DNA from: Helicoverpa zea
Taxonomy: Eukaryota > Arthropoda > Insecta > Lepidoptera > Noctuidae
Assembly (NCBI RefSeq): GCF_022581195.2
Contig: NC_061471.1
Coordinates: 5,952,001 to 6,016,000, forward strand
DNA: 64,000 nt
Direction: 5' to 3'
Numbering within the stretch: position 1 is the stretch's first letter; each line of letters opens with the position of its first letter. Both the position numbers and the translations under genes were made by a program. This document shows positions 48,540-60,403 of the stretch, piece after piece. The notes beneath the pieces are model-generated. The model did no database searches and was not told where the DNA came from. It was given only the letters and a program-made list of their open reading frames with translations.

Positions 48540-50735
48540 CGAACCCCTTACGCGCTCCATTAATTATAATTTAGTTACTTAATAAAAAAAAAAACAATAA
48601 ACGTGAATGTGACTGACTGAAGTGAAAAACCAAAAAATCTAGGATTGCGGTATTAAGATCCCACTAGGACTTTGGGACGAAACCTATTAGCACGATGTAT
48701 AATGAACATGACAAGTAAGGGTCGTTGTTATCGCAACTTTGTGGGTCTCATTGGAAACTGTCACTAGTTTTGATTGCATCGTCACAGGGTAAACAATGAA
48801 TGTTGTTGACAGATATCAGCTGATCCGCGGTAGGTACCTCTCTTGTTATATATTAAATATTTATGTAAAATGCTGAAAACTAGGCTACTGAAAGCTTGAA
48901 ATAAACACTCAAATGTTTTATATTAAAATATTGTCATTATTAAAAAATGTTTATGATGAATTAATGAGTTATTCAACTAGCGTAATTGTTTTACGTTTGA
49001 ACAAAATTGTTTTAGTTGGGATCATTAATTTGCACGTCGCTTGATGAATTTGATTATTTTTGCATAATTGTGATTAGTAGTCTGTTAGTGTTCTGCTCGT
49101 AATTCCATTATCGTGGTATTCGCGATGGTTCATAAGTAGGGACCGATTGGCCCCGGCTAGGGACTGCCAGTGTGTTGTGATCATTAATAAATAATGTGAT
49201 GTGCCTTACAAACATTTGCATATCTGGGAACACGGATGTATTTGAGTAAGCTTGGGTTATCCCATGATTTCTGACCCTTGGCCTTTAATCTGAGCTGTGT
49301 GAATTATTTATGATGTATAGGATGATTTTATTTATATCCTGTCTTGGGTATTTGACTTTCTATTTGATCACGCTCAGGTGCCCAAATACTCTAAATGTTT
49401 GGATAAGAATTTCATTCACCATTTGTATTATATCAGTAAGCTTTTCTTGTTTTTGTAGGTATTCTAAATGTCATGTTCCTACTTAATCTATGCTTGATTG
49501 AGTAGCTTTCCCGCGGTTTTCAATGTTCCATTTTTGAAACGTGTAGCCTTATTGCACTGAAATATTTTCTAGTTATATTTCTAGACTGTTGTATATATCA
49601 CACATTTATGTCTGTTTATATTTATGAATTTTAATTTGTTCATAATTGTTCCTGCCATAATGTTTTTTTTAAGTTTTGGGAATTGAATTTTACTGTCAAT
49701 CATAGTTACTCTGTAATACAAATTATAATCTTTCTTTAGAGCTACATTATGACTTATTTGGAATTATAACCGTAGAACTGACTATAAATTAAGATTATAT
49801 ATAGAAAATTATATAAAGTAGTGGCTTATCGGATGAGCCGATAGTCTTCTTTAACCAAGAAGTTCACAATAACAGAGAAAGGAATAGTTCGTGCAATTGC
49901 TAATGGCGTACAAAGACGCTTTTGAAGCAAAACTCTGGCTTCAAGCCAAAATTTCTGGTATCCGAAAGAATATACCTCCAGATCTCTTTGTAAAAGAAAA
50001 TAATTAGAAAATTATCTACATGAAGTTAAAGAAAGGCTACTATTATGTTGCGTACTTATAGATATATTATTCTTATAATGTAAGTTAGTATATACTCAGT
50101 TAGTATAATAGGTAAGTACACGTACTTACTCGTAGATATTTTTGAAAATGCAAAGTCAAAATGCATGGCTCTTTTTGATTGTTTTTTAATATTTGGTTTG
50201 TATTTCTTTCTGCCATGTACGTCATTAATTGTATTATAAAACACACTGGCACGTAAGAAAAAGTTAAATTAATTAGTTGTCGCGACGTGTGTTAAAACCT
50301 TTTTGAGAAGCAAGAATGAGGTTCTCATACACACTAAATACTTCTTTAATATCTGTAAGAGCTCTTGTTTATGAGATATTTGTGTCTAGTTCTGACACTG
50401 TTCTGACAAGTATTAATGATGATAATGACTGATGATTCTGATAAACTTCTAACTTTTTACAAATGTGTTTATTAACTTTCAAGATAGTAGATAACATACT
50501 TCATATAGTATATCTCTAAAGCCAATATTAAGTTATTTTTATGGAGTGGAAAAGAAAGTTCTTCATAAATTACGACAGAGACATGAAAGTTAGAAAAACT
50601 AAATTGGTCTAGCGGTAAAGTTGACGTGTTAAGAATTATTGATAGCTAGCACCTGGGTGTCTCGCTAATAAAATATCAATAAATAATTAATACTTTAAGT
50701 TAATAGTAGAAAATATTTGCATATATTTATTATGT
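48540..50735. other. Non-coding region
   Basis: No gene is supported. The region is AT-rich with an A tract at 48583-48595. Confidence 0.4.
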
Positions 50736-50962
50736 ACTAGCTGTTTTCCCGCGGTTTTAGCCGCGTCTCGTGAGAACTTACTGCTTGTATAACAAGTACA
50801 AGGTACAGGTACAAGTATACACGTATAAATTATAGCCTAAGTTACTAACTGTAGCTACTAAACAGCGAAAGAATTTACCAAATCAGTTCAGTCGTTTTGG
50901 AGTCTTAAGGCACTTAGGGTACAAAAAAGAAAATGTTGCCTCTTCTCTATATTAGAAAGATC
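50736..50962 (+). repeat. Decayed RTE/SINE 3'-end-like repeat
   Basis: ACTAGCTGTTTTCCCGCGG, TATAGCCTAAGT, CAAATCAGTTCAGTCGTTTT and ATATTAGAAAGAT follow the same order as 43751-43924, with an internal ACAAGTACAAGGTACAGGTA expansion. Confidence 0.75.
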
Positions 50963-53476
50963 AGCAAAAAACCTGCATAAACACTAAAAGCCATAATGCC
51001 TTCCTTACATTAGCACATTATTTTTACAAACTTAAAATAAAACCGGCTTTCAAAGAACCGGGGTTATTTTTGACGGAATAAAGCCGGGTATAACCGGGTA
51101 CTCTCGTATGAAACCGGTCAGAGTTTATAAGTTCAAACTACTACGTCAGTTTGCCGCTGTGAAGTGTTCGCAGAATAATTGCTTATTGAAAATTAGTATT
51201 TTTAACTATAGTGATAACACTTCTACTGTAAAAGAGTTATGTGTTGTAGTTTATGACTAGCTTTTACGTGCGTTCTCTGAAAAAAATGTATGTCTAAGTT
51301 CAGATCAACACAAATAGTATTAATAAAATTATGGTTCACAAAACATTCCTAAAGTAATATTAAGGAGCGTTTTACCAGAATCAAAAGTAAGAGTAAGTGC
51401 ACAAGTGCAATTTTTTTTATTGAAATCTTGATTTCAATCAATTTTTTGGTCTGCCACTGACTAAATACCTGATCTTTCTGATTTGGTAACTATTATTAGA
51501 TGTATATTCATACTGATTTATGACCACAAAAAATCGGTCGACTAAAACTCTGTAGTGGGCGAGTACTCTAAGGCATATTGTTAAAGCGAACTAAAAAATA
51601 AGACTGAGATGAACAACACCAAAAGCAAAAGCTAACACAAAAAATCTAGAACTTATTACGTTTAATAAACTTGTCGGCAACTAATTCAGAGAGATGTAGA
51701 AAAACTACAGATTAACTCGCTTCACAAAAACTCCAGTTAAAAAGTCAACTAACTCCAGTTTCTAGTTATTAAAAACTTGTTCTAGTCTGTAGCGTATGTC
51801 AAGCTAACTATAATATTTATTACATTATCATAATAAATTAACTACTGAGAAATATCCTCTTTGAGCTAAAAGGTAACATAGATTCTTCCTCATATTCTGA
51901 GAAGTGTTTAGTTTAAACACCTACAGCAGTACTTTATTAGTAGGTATTTTATAACATTAAAACAGGTTTTTCAAATAGTAGGAAAATTATATTTTTCTAT
52001 GTATATAGTGCCTTGAAGTGTACATGGTATTTCTTGAAAGAAAATTATATTCCACTAAAATACCTATTTACCTTTTAATTTTTCATGTAATGCTCGAGAT
52101 AGCTTAGTGTGCCAAGTAAACGTTCGTACGCTGAAAACATGTGAACAAGGCTATTAGGCAATTCCTTTCGCAAAGATCAAACAATTTCCTTTTAAGAGAG
52201 CTACGTACGAAATCAAAGCTCGAGAAATATAAGGAATGTTGCCGGGGAAAGCCAATAAAATATGGTTATGAGTACATTTTTTATAAACAGTGTATCAGAA
52301 TATAGGTCAAAACATAGCGTGGTTTTTCTCGAATGGCTAACAGGAAACTTTCAGACTATTATGTCGCTGAAACTTAGATACCTCGATAAGGGAAGCGAGC
52401 TAGATCCATAATAAAGTTTATTATAAAAAGTATGGCTTGTGAAGCTACCATGCTATGGAAAGTTATTGTTGCAGTTTAGTTCGATAAGTTAGTTTATGAG
52501 CTTATACACATACCATCATTATTAGTTTAATGCTTCTAAAAAGTTTTTAAATGAGATGGAATTACGTATTATGATAGATATGTTAAAAACTGGCAAAGGA
52601 TGTGAGATATCAGTTTCTTTGAGTTGGATTACTCGTAGTAATCTGGGAATTAGAACACGAGTAAATTTTATGTAAAGCTTTGTATAATGATAAAAAAGAA
52701 GTAAAAAATGTGAAGAAAGAATTTAATTAGAAGCAAAACGAAGCCATTTGCAAAATGCGGTTAGTTTCATGAGTTGACTCACGTGGCAGAGAAATAAGAC
52801 GTAAAATTTATTTTACCGTGGATACATTACCATAAAAATAACATGTGATACTAACCACACATTTTATTGGTGCTTGCTACTGGCTAGACTAGTACTTATA
52901 CTCGTACGTTCCCAAGTTATGCTCGTGATATTTAAGTTGCTGTTTCTCTATAATATGAAGTAGATAATAGTAAGTTTCTAGGCGGCAAGTTCGTCCTAAC
53001 GTCTAGGAAATAGGGGCACGTTGTTTCCTAAACTATATTAGCGCTTCGGCACTCGCTACGGGTCGTTTAGCCGCCTTTGATGACGGATTTCGCTCCTTGA
53101 AAGCTTTTGTTAAATTTTTCTCGGAGAAATCTCTTTTAAAATAAACAGAGGAATGTCTCTGGTAGCACGGCGAATGCAGCGAAGAATTTTCGTCGAATAT
53201 TTTTTTGATACATTTTTACGAGAAATGTGTTATGAAGTTAATTATTTTGTGTGTATATTTCTATATTCGATCCCGAAAGAACGCAGGACTGTAGCATGCT
53301 GATAAAAATTTCCAACTTTTGCAGCTTTATCGAGATATTTAATTGTGAATATTTCGGTCCTCTTAAACCGTGCTAGCCTGTCACACTGATTATAAATTCC
53401 CTTCCAATTTGCAAAACGACTTGTCTAAATATAGTTGTGTTTCGACGTAAATGAGGAACTATGTACTTTGTTGCAG
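50963..53476. other. Non-coding region, possibly intronic
   Basis: No gene is supported. The block 52980-53190 is GC-richer (CGCTTCGGCACTCGCTACGG) and resembles a regulatory island. The region ends in a good splice acceptor, TACTTTGTTGCAG, at 53476. Confidence 0.4.
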
Positions 53477-53512
53477 GTGGTCTTCCTGTCCTCGAGCGCG
53501 CACTGCCGCTAA
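53477..53512 (+). CDS. Candidate terminal exon, GC3-rich
   Basis: After the acceptor at 53476 the first frame reads VVFLSSSAHCR and stops at TAA 53510-53512. All eleven sense codons end in G or C, unlike the AT-rich surroundings and like the exon at 53966. A second frame, entered with one base, stays open for about 58 codons to 53651 and ends SFIHNANML. A 5' UTR exon of the gene starting at 53966 is a third reading. No AATAAA follows before 53966. Confidence 0.35.
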   Translation: MVFLSSSAHCR

Positions 53513-53965
53513 AAGAGTCCTGAATTATTCATCGGGATATTTAACCGCGTCCCGAAAGCCGGCCGTGCGTGCCGACACACTACACACGACTCCACTTATA
53601 ATGTCGAAAAGATTACTCGGATCGTTCATACACAACGCCAACATGTTGTAACAAATCGGAGCAATGGAAACCAATTCAAAGATGACCGATTTGGAGAACG
53701 ACCTCATCCAAAAATAGAGTGAATTTTTAATTAAGAAAATGTATGCAGTATTCGTGGAACGACTCTAGTGATTCTATAGGTTTGATCGATTGTAAACTTG
53801 ACAATAGACAGTTCCTGGGGGTAATGGAATGGCGTAGCTAATGTATAGTATGGTATTAAATTAATTAACGCTGTGGAGCTTAAGTAATAGTTGATTGTTG
53901 GGTAATGAAACATTACTGTTAAAATGTTGCCAAAGTAAGGTTAGGGGTAGAAGTAGGGGTGTTTT

Positions 53966-54086
53966 ATGATGTGGGGGCGAAGTGTGTGCTCGATGGAGTC
54001 GGCGTTGGTGTACGCGGTGCTGGCAGGGATGTCTGCGGTGCTCGTGGGGGGGACGGGGGAGTGGAGCGAGGACGCGGAGGACTTGG
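53966..54086 (+). CDS. First coding exon with signal peptide, partial gene
   Basis: From the ATG at 53966 (or in-frame ATGs at 53969 and 53993) the frame is open to a consensus donor, GACTTGG followed by GTAAGT at 54087. An in-frame TAG at 53954-53956 bounds it upstream. The product begins MMWGRSVCSMESALVYAVLA and continues GMSAVLVGGTGEWSEDAEDL. The SALVYAVLAGMSAVLVGG core is a good signal peptide, with cleavage likely before TGEWSED. Nearly every codon ends in G or C, in strong contrast with the AT-rich flanks. The intron is phase 1. I found no downstream exon up to 64000, so the first intron may be long. A secreted or membrane protein is inferred; the family is not recognised. Confidence 0.6.
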
Positions 54087-56108
54087 GTAAGTCCTCCACT
54101 AAATTTCACTGTTTTTTTTTATTCTATCTGGAATAAAGTGACGGATGCAAATGAAAGAGGATAAGTTTTTCGATTTGCATATTCATGCCCTTGTTCGCTT
54201 TATGGTGCATATAAGTTATAGGTTTATGGCGAAAATGAAGGTTTACGGTCGACCTGTAAACGCACATTATATGTGAGTAACAATGCCTTGGTGTATATTA
54301 GTACAGTCTTTAACAACGCCTTGATATTATATAAATTATGTAAAAGAAACGTAGAAATTAATTTGCAATTTGCGTAATATTCATGGTAGAACACGGCCAA
54401 ACAGCTCTAAAACGAAAAACGCAATGCAACAAATTACCGTGGCTAACCAGACACTAGAGCGCTATTGGAATTGTCTGATTGTTCAAATACTTGTCTGGAA
54501 TTGGAAAAGCACAAATTCCACCGAACAGAAAACCGCAGGAAAGCTGAACAAATTTACATTTTTATTTCGGAAGCTGCTATCGTTTCGAACAACAAAACTT
54601 TGCATTTTCTCGTTTTAAAACAGAGCAATCTTTGATCGGCTCGCTTCCTTCTATCTCCATACCTGGGAAGCTCCGGGGAGCTGGCCAAACGCCAAACAAT
54701 TTCTTTGTCTTTGTCAAGACCTCTTCAAGTATTATCGATGCAGATATTTCTATTATTGGAGGACTGATGCAGTTTTTTTGTCTGTTTTTGCTGTTTGTTT
54801 TAAATGATTGCGACATTCTGCTGTGGGAGTTGGGATTTCATTAATTTGAGTAGTTTTTTAAGAACCAACTTAACACAACATCATAAGAATAAATCTAAAA
54901 GCAGTAGTTGGAGGTGTGATACATAGCGACACTTATTTTGACAGTTATGTTGGAAGTCTCATTTAAATTTTAATAAAGGCTTGCTCTCGTAAGCTTTATG
55001 CACCGCGGGGCAAAAATATAGTACATTCTGATGGAAAACCCAATATCACTACACCCAGCTCGAGGATTTCAGCTGAAATTATATCCCTCGTTCTTTAGCA
55101 ATTTTGACAACATGAGTTATTAATCGATGCAAATGTAGTACAGGTCGCAGAATTTAAGTAAAGCTTTTGCTTCAATGATTTCGGTTTTTGGTGGTCATTA
55201 CATTAATTAAATTCCCCCAATCTCTCAATGAACTATAGCCAACAGAAAACAAATGTAACAGGTATGCAATCTAAACAGTTGACGGTCTTGCTGGCGAGAG
55301 AGGGAATTTGCTAATGGTTTCCTTGTTGGCACTGACGTCAGGCACATTTGATTGGTACCCGGGGTGCCCCGGCCTTTGAAATGGAACCCAAATTGCTCCC
55401 ACCAACAAGTGCTGTTTGCTGTGGAGACTCCCGAGCGATTGACAAAAGGGAATACGAGACTGGAGATCAAAGAGACGGCACAGATAATATCCGAGGTGAC
55501 ATAACCCTCAAGTGGCCTCCTGGCGTTTTTATTATAAGAATATCGCTAATTGCAGGGGTCGCCACGAGGGGAGTTAAGTCTCTAAGCCGGTGTCGCGTGC
55601 CGTTCCCTCGGATTGGATGCGGTTTAGAGTTACATCCGAGATATTTTTGGATTTTATTTCAAGCATCGAGGTGCGAGAAATTTTCAGACAAAATATTTTA
55701 TTAATTCTTGCGGGCTTGTTTTTTGTGCTTAAACTAGACGGCCTTCTCTATTTTTATCTTTTAAACATGATAGAATCGTGTAGACAAAATTGTGCTTAAC
55801 GTGTGATGAATAAGGAAATTCACGAAAAGAAAAATCTTTTCCTCGAAGCAAGGTTTTGAATCAACAACGTAAAAATACCCACATCTCGTATGGTTTCCCT
55901 TATAAATGTGGCCGGATTTGTTAGAATCAGAGGACGTTTTACTTCAGTCTAGTACATCGTGTAGGTACATTAATTAATGTCACCACTCATGTTGCCGGTT
56001 GCACATATTCCTTTCTTTTTAATTCTCTTTGCTATTCGGAAGCACTCGGCTGATCAAATTACTCGAGAGTATCGAGACTGATATTTTTCCCTTCAGTTCC
56101 TTTACTTC
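54087..56108. other. Probable intron with GC-richer blocks
   Basis: The blocks 54640-54760 (GGAAGCTCCGGGGAGCTGG and a CTTTGTCTTTGTC) and 55320-55650 are GC-richer. The second holds a 106-codon frame from ATG 55381 with GDITLKWPPGVFIIRISLIA, but it has no splice signals at sensible places and no known domain. I regard both as possible conserved regulatory elements in the intron that starts at 54087. Confidence 0.4.
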
Positions 56109-56116
56109 TTTATTTA

Positions 56117-56302
56117 TTAAACCTTATTGGTTTCAGCCAAAATAAACTTAGTTTCTGACAAAGTTTTAACTTGGTTAGGTAAATATAATTTTTTAGCTTC
56201 AGATTCGGAAACTTTTGTATTGAACGAGTCAGGAGAGACGTGCACCCGTGATGGGATTTCAAAGTTAGCTAAGTTTATTTTTGTATCTTTTTTGGGACTC
56301 AT
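56117..56302 (-). CDS. Possible small protein, 61 aa
   Basis: A minus-strand frame starts at ATG 56300-56302 (MSPKKDTKINLANFEIPSRV) and ends with LAETNKV and TAA at 56117-56119. Overlapping AATAAA signals follow directly (56113-56118 and 56109-56114, minus strand). It is hydrophilic and lysine-rich with no signal peptide. A 29-base perfect inverted repeat starts 14 bases upstream of the ATG. The opposite strand has an open frame of similar length, so the call is weak. Confidence 0.25.
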   Translation of the reverse strand: MSPKKDTKINLANFEIPSRVHVSPDSFNTKVSESEAKKLYLPNQVKTLSETKFILAETNKV

Positions 56303-56315
56303 CCTTTTGGGTTCT

Positions 56316-56383
56316 AACCCAAATATATAGGATAAATAATTTTAATGTAGACCTTAAAATTATTTATCCTATATATTTGGGTT
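56316..56383. repeat. Perfect 29-base inverted repeat
   Basis: AACCCAAATATATAGGATAA and the following AATAATTTTA (56316-56344) are exactly mirrored at 56355-56383 after a ten-base spacer. Transcribed, it would make a long AU-rich hairpin. Confidence 0.95.
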
Positions 56384-57239
56384 ATAAAAATAGGCTGAGA
56401 AATTACCTACATCATCGTTCCAGGACTCTGGGATACTTAGGTACCTGGAAAGAGTAGAGACAATTAGAAAATAGTAAAATCCAAAACGCGTTTCTAAAGA
56501 CGGTCGAGTAGTCTTTACAGACCAGCTGCCGACAGACTACCAGATGTGACGATTATAATTCACAAAGTTTACACCATTGACCCAGTTTTTTGCGCTAAAC
56601 GTTAAACTTATATATAAAGCAGACACTTTAGAGCCATCAGCCGAAGAAATGCTCCTGACGAGACAAAGTAATTGTTTGGCTTGAAGCCAGCGTCCCGTCT
56701 AACGTACTGTGCCGTAACACCGCTTATGGAAATCTGAATGTGACACTTTGGTACTCTTTTGGTGGCTCACTTGGAGAAATTGTGGACTCCAGCCGCCAGC
56801 TTAAGGCAGTAAGCTGGTAGACACTTTATAGTGAAGCGATAAAAAACAGGCTGGCACGTCTGACGTGTTTTATAATGATACTTTAAAGAGTCCACCACGC
56901 CTACCTAGACATAAAAGACACTCTATATTTTGTAAAAAATCCAATTATTAAATTATAGTTAAACCTAAGTAACATAATTGCTTTCAATCGACCTCTAATT
57001 GAAGATACACAGACTAATCAATTTTATAAAAAAGCTTTCTACTAATGAAATAATCAGGTAAAATCCGATTAAATACCAACAAACATAGAAGTTAAGCCCT
57101 ACGTGTTAGATATTTAATACCAAAAAGGTGTGCATACGTTTTAACGGTCAGGAAATTTTAGCTGACCAAACTAATCGTGTATAACACGACCGAATTACCT
57201 CCACGAGTACTTAAAAGGTACGGAGCCCATTCACCCTCA
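56384..57239. other. Non-coding region
   Basis: No gene is supported; a purine-rich patch near 56640-56700 is unremarkable. Confidence 0.4.
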
Positions 57240-57760
57240 AACTGGGGTTCATTTAACTAAATCAACAGACATTTATTAACGTGGACCCTAATTAATCCTT
57301 CATAACTTTTTGTAACTTTGTAGTTGTATTAATTGTTTGGGATGCATTGTAAGTGAAGTTGGTCACTAAAGGCCTTAATGCGTCGATCGGAACGCCACAT
57401 ATTTGTTTGTCGTTCTCGCTGCATCACGGTTTACCCAGCGTGAATTAATTACATATTTGCCTGGCTCGTAATTATGTAGTTCGCGTACCGATGCAACTCA
57501 ATATGACCTAATTTTTGCGCTGTGAGCGGTGGGCCTACCGCGCGCAGAATTAAGTGCTGAATAATTACCAATATCGACGTGATGTTTTTTGATTGATTAT
57601 TTTTACGTTGCAAGGGGTTTTAATGGCTTAATTATAATTTGTTGGTATTGCTCTCGACCTTTTTGGTGAAAAATACGTGGTGTTGCGAGCGTCTTATTTA
57701 TTTTTCGTCAGAATCGATTAAAATGAGTAAAGTATTAATTTGTAATTATTATTAACTCCT
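57240..57760. promoter_or_regulatory. Block dense in homeodomain core sites
   Basis: The stretch repeats TAATTA-type words: CCTAATTAATCC, GTATTAATTG, GAATTAATTACAT, CGTAATTATG, GAATAATTACC, CTTAATTATAATT and GTAATTATTATTAAC. Between them are GC-richer parts such as GCGGTGGGCCTACCGCGCGC. It has no coding frame. Together with its place downstream of the signal-peptide exon, this suggests an intronic enhancer, but AT-rich DNA yields such words often. Confidence 0.4.
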
Positions 57761-60267
57761 CACCTTGCCCTACTTATAAGAAACCTTTTATTTTTTCGTT
57801 TACAAATAAACAAAGAACTATAGTAAAACATTGAAACGCAGCTACAATTTGCAGATTATAAAAAAATATTTAGCAATCAAGTTCGTGACACGCAGCCAGT
57901 AAATCGCTAAGCCACATTAGCTCTAATTAGGTTGTAAGTGCGGCTTAACAGTGCTACTTACTTTAGTGGTACATTTAGGCTTATGGGTTCAAATCAGGAA
58001 TTCGTATTTTTCATAGTTTACTAATTTTGATTAAAGACCATAAGAACGATGGATGAATTGTGCAGAAGACGGTATGGCTGCAAAGAGTGTTATTTAGGAG
58101 ATGACGTCAGCAAGGAAGGTATGGAAACAAGACATACTGTTACAGTCCTAAATAATAAATATAGGACGGGGAATGATTACCAATTTTAGTAAACTTTGTA
58201 CAATATATAAAATCGAAAGGCATTCCCAACCACTAAATTAATCACACGACGTATTAAAGGCATTTAGTAAATTAAAAATACTACAAGGGTACCAACCAGC
58301 AGCTGTTAGCTAGGTGAAGAGTAGGGTGGGGAAAGGGGTGACATCTGAAAAACGTTGCGGCAACGCTATAGGTACCCGCTCTTTGTCACCCGTCACCTGC
58401 CGCCTAACCCGATAACGAATTAGTGATTTTAAATTATAGTCGACTACAAATACAACGATAAATGTTTTGGAGTTCAACAGCCGACCTTATGTATGTACAT
58501 TGATTGTAGTGTTGTGAATTGTGAAGGGCATATCGATGAAGGTATGGTAAGGTCTAAGATTGGTGACGATTTTAGTAATATGTAGCTCAACTGTACAGCG
58601 GTGACTGCCTAATTTGTATATCTGATCTGATCTCTTCCTAGTGTTTCAGATTGCATCACGTGAGTGAAAGAAAATACAGTGCATCTGTACCTAAGCTAAA
58701 TTATAATATCCCTCAAGAGATGACTTGTTTCCTCCAAGATTCTTAATTTGGCAGAGGTATTTTCAAAAGACGACGTTCACCAGTACGTTAATAGCATCAC
58801 TTTATCGTCATACTTATGCAAGCCGTGGTCATATTACTAGTCATCATGGTATACAAATTGGTCTTGCCTAGATGACTTGTAGGTAGGTATTTTACCAAAT
58901 AATCTATAAAATATATACGCAATTTAAAAAATATTGAAAAATTGATGAGTTTAACCTTCAGTTAACGACATTCGCACACTCAGTTCATTTAATAGTAAAC
59001 GTTGTAATAATCTAAGTGGCACAGTCACGTTGAACTAATGTCACAAGTTATTGAGATATTGAATAATTTAACTTGAAGGGAACGTTCAATCTATCGTCTA
59101 GACATGTCGGCTGCACGTAAATTAGCTTAAAAGTTAAAGGTCTGCGTTTATAGCCATACCTATATTTCTATCGTTCTAGGATAAAACATATTTTATAACT
59201 GTTATCTAATAATATCAGGATCGCCATTTTTCATTAGGGTTCTCTAAGAGGGCTTATATCTGTGTTAGTTTCGATCGAAATGGTCCAACATAAATGCTAT
59301 TATATTATATTTGAGCCTATAAAGATAAGCTTCTAAGTTATGCAATTGGTACTGGATTAGAACTACCAAGAAAAGCTAGTAGGTACTCGTTTGTTCTCAT
59401 AATCTAAAGTGCAATTATTTAGAGTTTCAATCAGCAGTAAGGAGATCCAATAATAAGTCTATCCTTGGCAGACCTCTGAGAGTTTTCAAAGACGCAATAA
59501 TAACGACTTTCATTTATAAGCACACTGCAAACTTTTGGTCGGCCGATAGTTTGTTAGGGGTCATAAATCAGTAGGAATGCCAGTACGCACATTACAAAGA
59601 TCGGATATTGAGCCGATCTCAGACCAACTGAAAACTTTAATGGAATCAAGATATCTAGAAAAAAACAATTTTTTTATTCTAGATAATCTTGATTATTTAG
59701 TCTGTAGTATGTAGGTACTCTTAAAAACTAAGTTCTCTCTCTCTCTAAAGATTAGCGGTCAAGTGTTTAAATACCAATACATTTTTTTGCTGTTCACTTG
59801 CTTTTCTCAATTGCCCAGTCAGCGTCGCTTGTACTATACTTTCACCTCGCGTCATTTGTTCTAAAGGGCCAATAGACAATTTATTGAATTTCATATGAAC
59901 GTCGACTCAGGTATTACGGTAAGGGCGTCTCGGTCAGAAGGTTTAGGTACATAATCTGAGACTACGTGTAAGTCTCACGTACTGAAATATGATGGATCGC
60001 GCCTTTGAAAGGGTGTCTTTAATGTTCGGTTCAACTATTACCGGTGTAATTAATTGATTGGTTTTGACTTTGTGATTAGAGTTGAATTTTAAAGTGAGTG
60101 TTAAAATATGTATAATATTTTGATGCTTTCAATTTGGTAAGAGTTACATAAATCTTTAATCAAGCTTCACTTCCTCGAATAGTCATATTAATGCCTATTT
60201 TGTTCCAGTTTTCGAGAAGTCACGTGATAGGGTCGAGTTCATTGCCATACATAAACAGATATGGCCT
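57761..60267. other. Non-coding region
   Basis: No gene is supported. GGTGACATCTGA with TTTGTCACCCGTCACC near 58340-58400 forms a loose inverted pair. AATCAAGATATCTAGAA at 59644-59660 pairs with TTCTAGATAATCTTGATT at 59677-59694 apart from one base, giving a small hairpin. A CT run lies near 59733-59745. Confidence 0.45.
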
Positions 60268-60403
60268 TACTACAAAAACTTTAACAACTGTTTTACACTT
60301 GTCTAAAAAAAATGTGGCTCCAAAATGAACCATATGTCAACGTCATAATTTGACATTTTTTTAGACAAGTCTTAAACTGATGTTAAAAAGTTTTTGTGGT
60401 GAG
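60268..60403. mobile_element. Small MITE with imperfect terminal inverted repeats
   Basis: TTACTACAAAAACTTTAACA and onward to CACTTGTCTAAAAAAAATGT is mirrored by ACATTTTTTTAGACAAGTC and onward to AAAGTTTTTGTGGTGAG, over about 48 bases with scattered mismatches. About 35 bases lie between the arms. No coding capacity or clear target duplication is seen. Confidence 0.8.
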
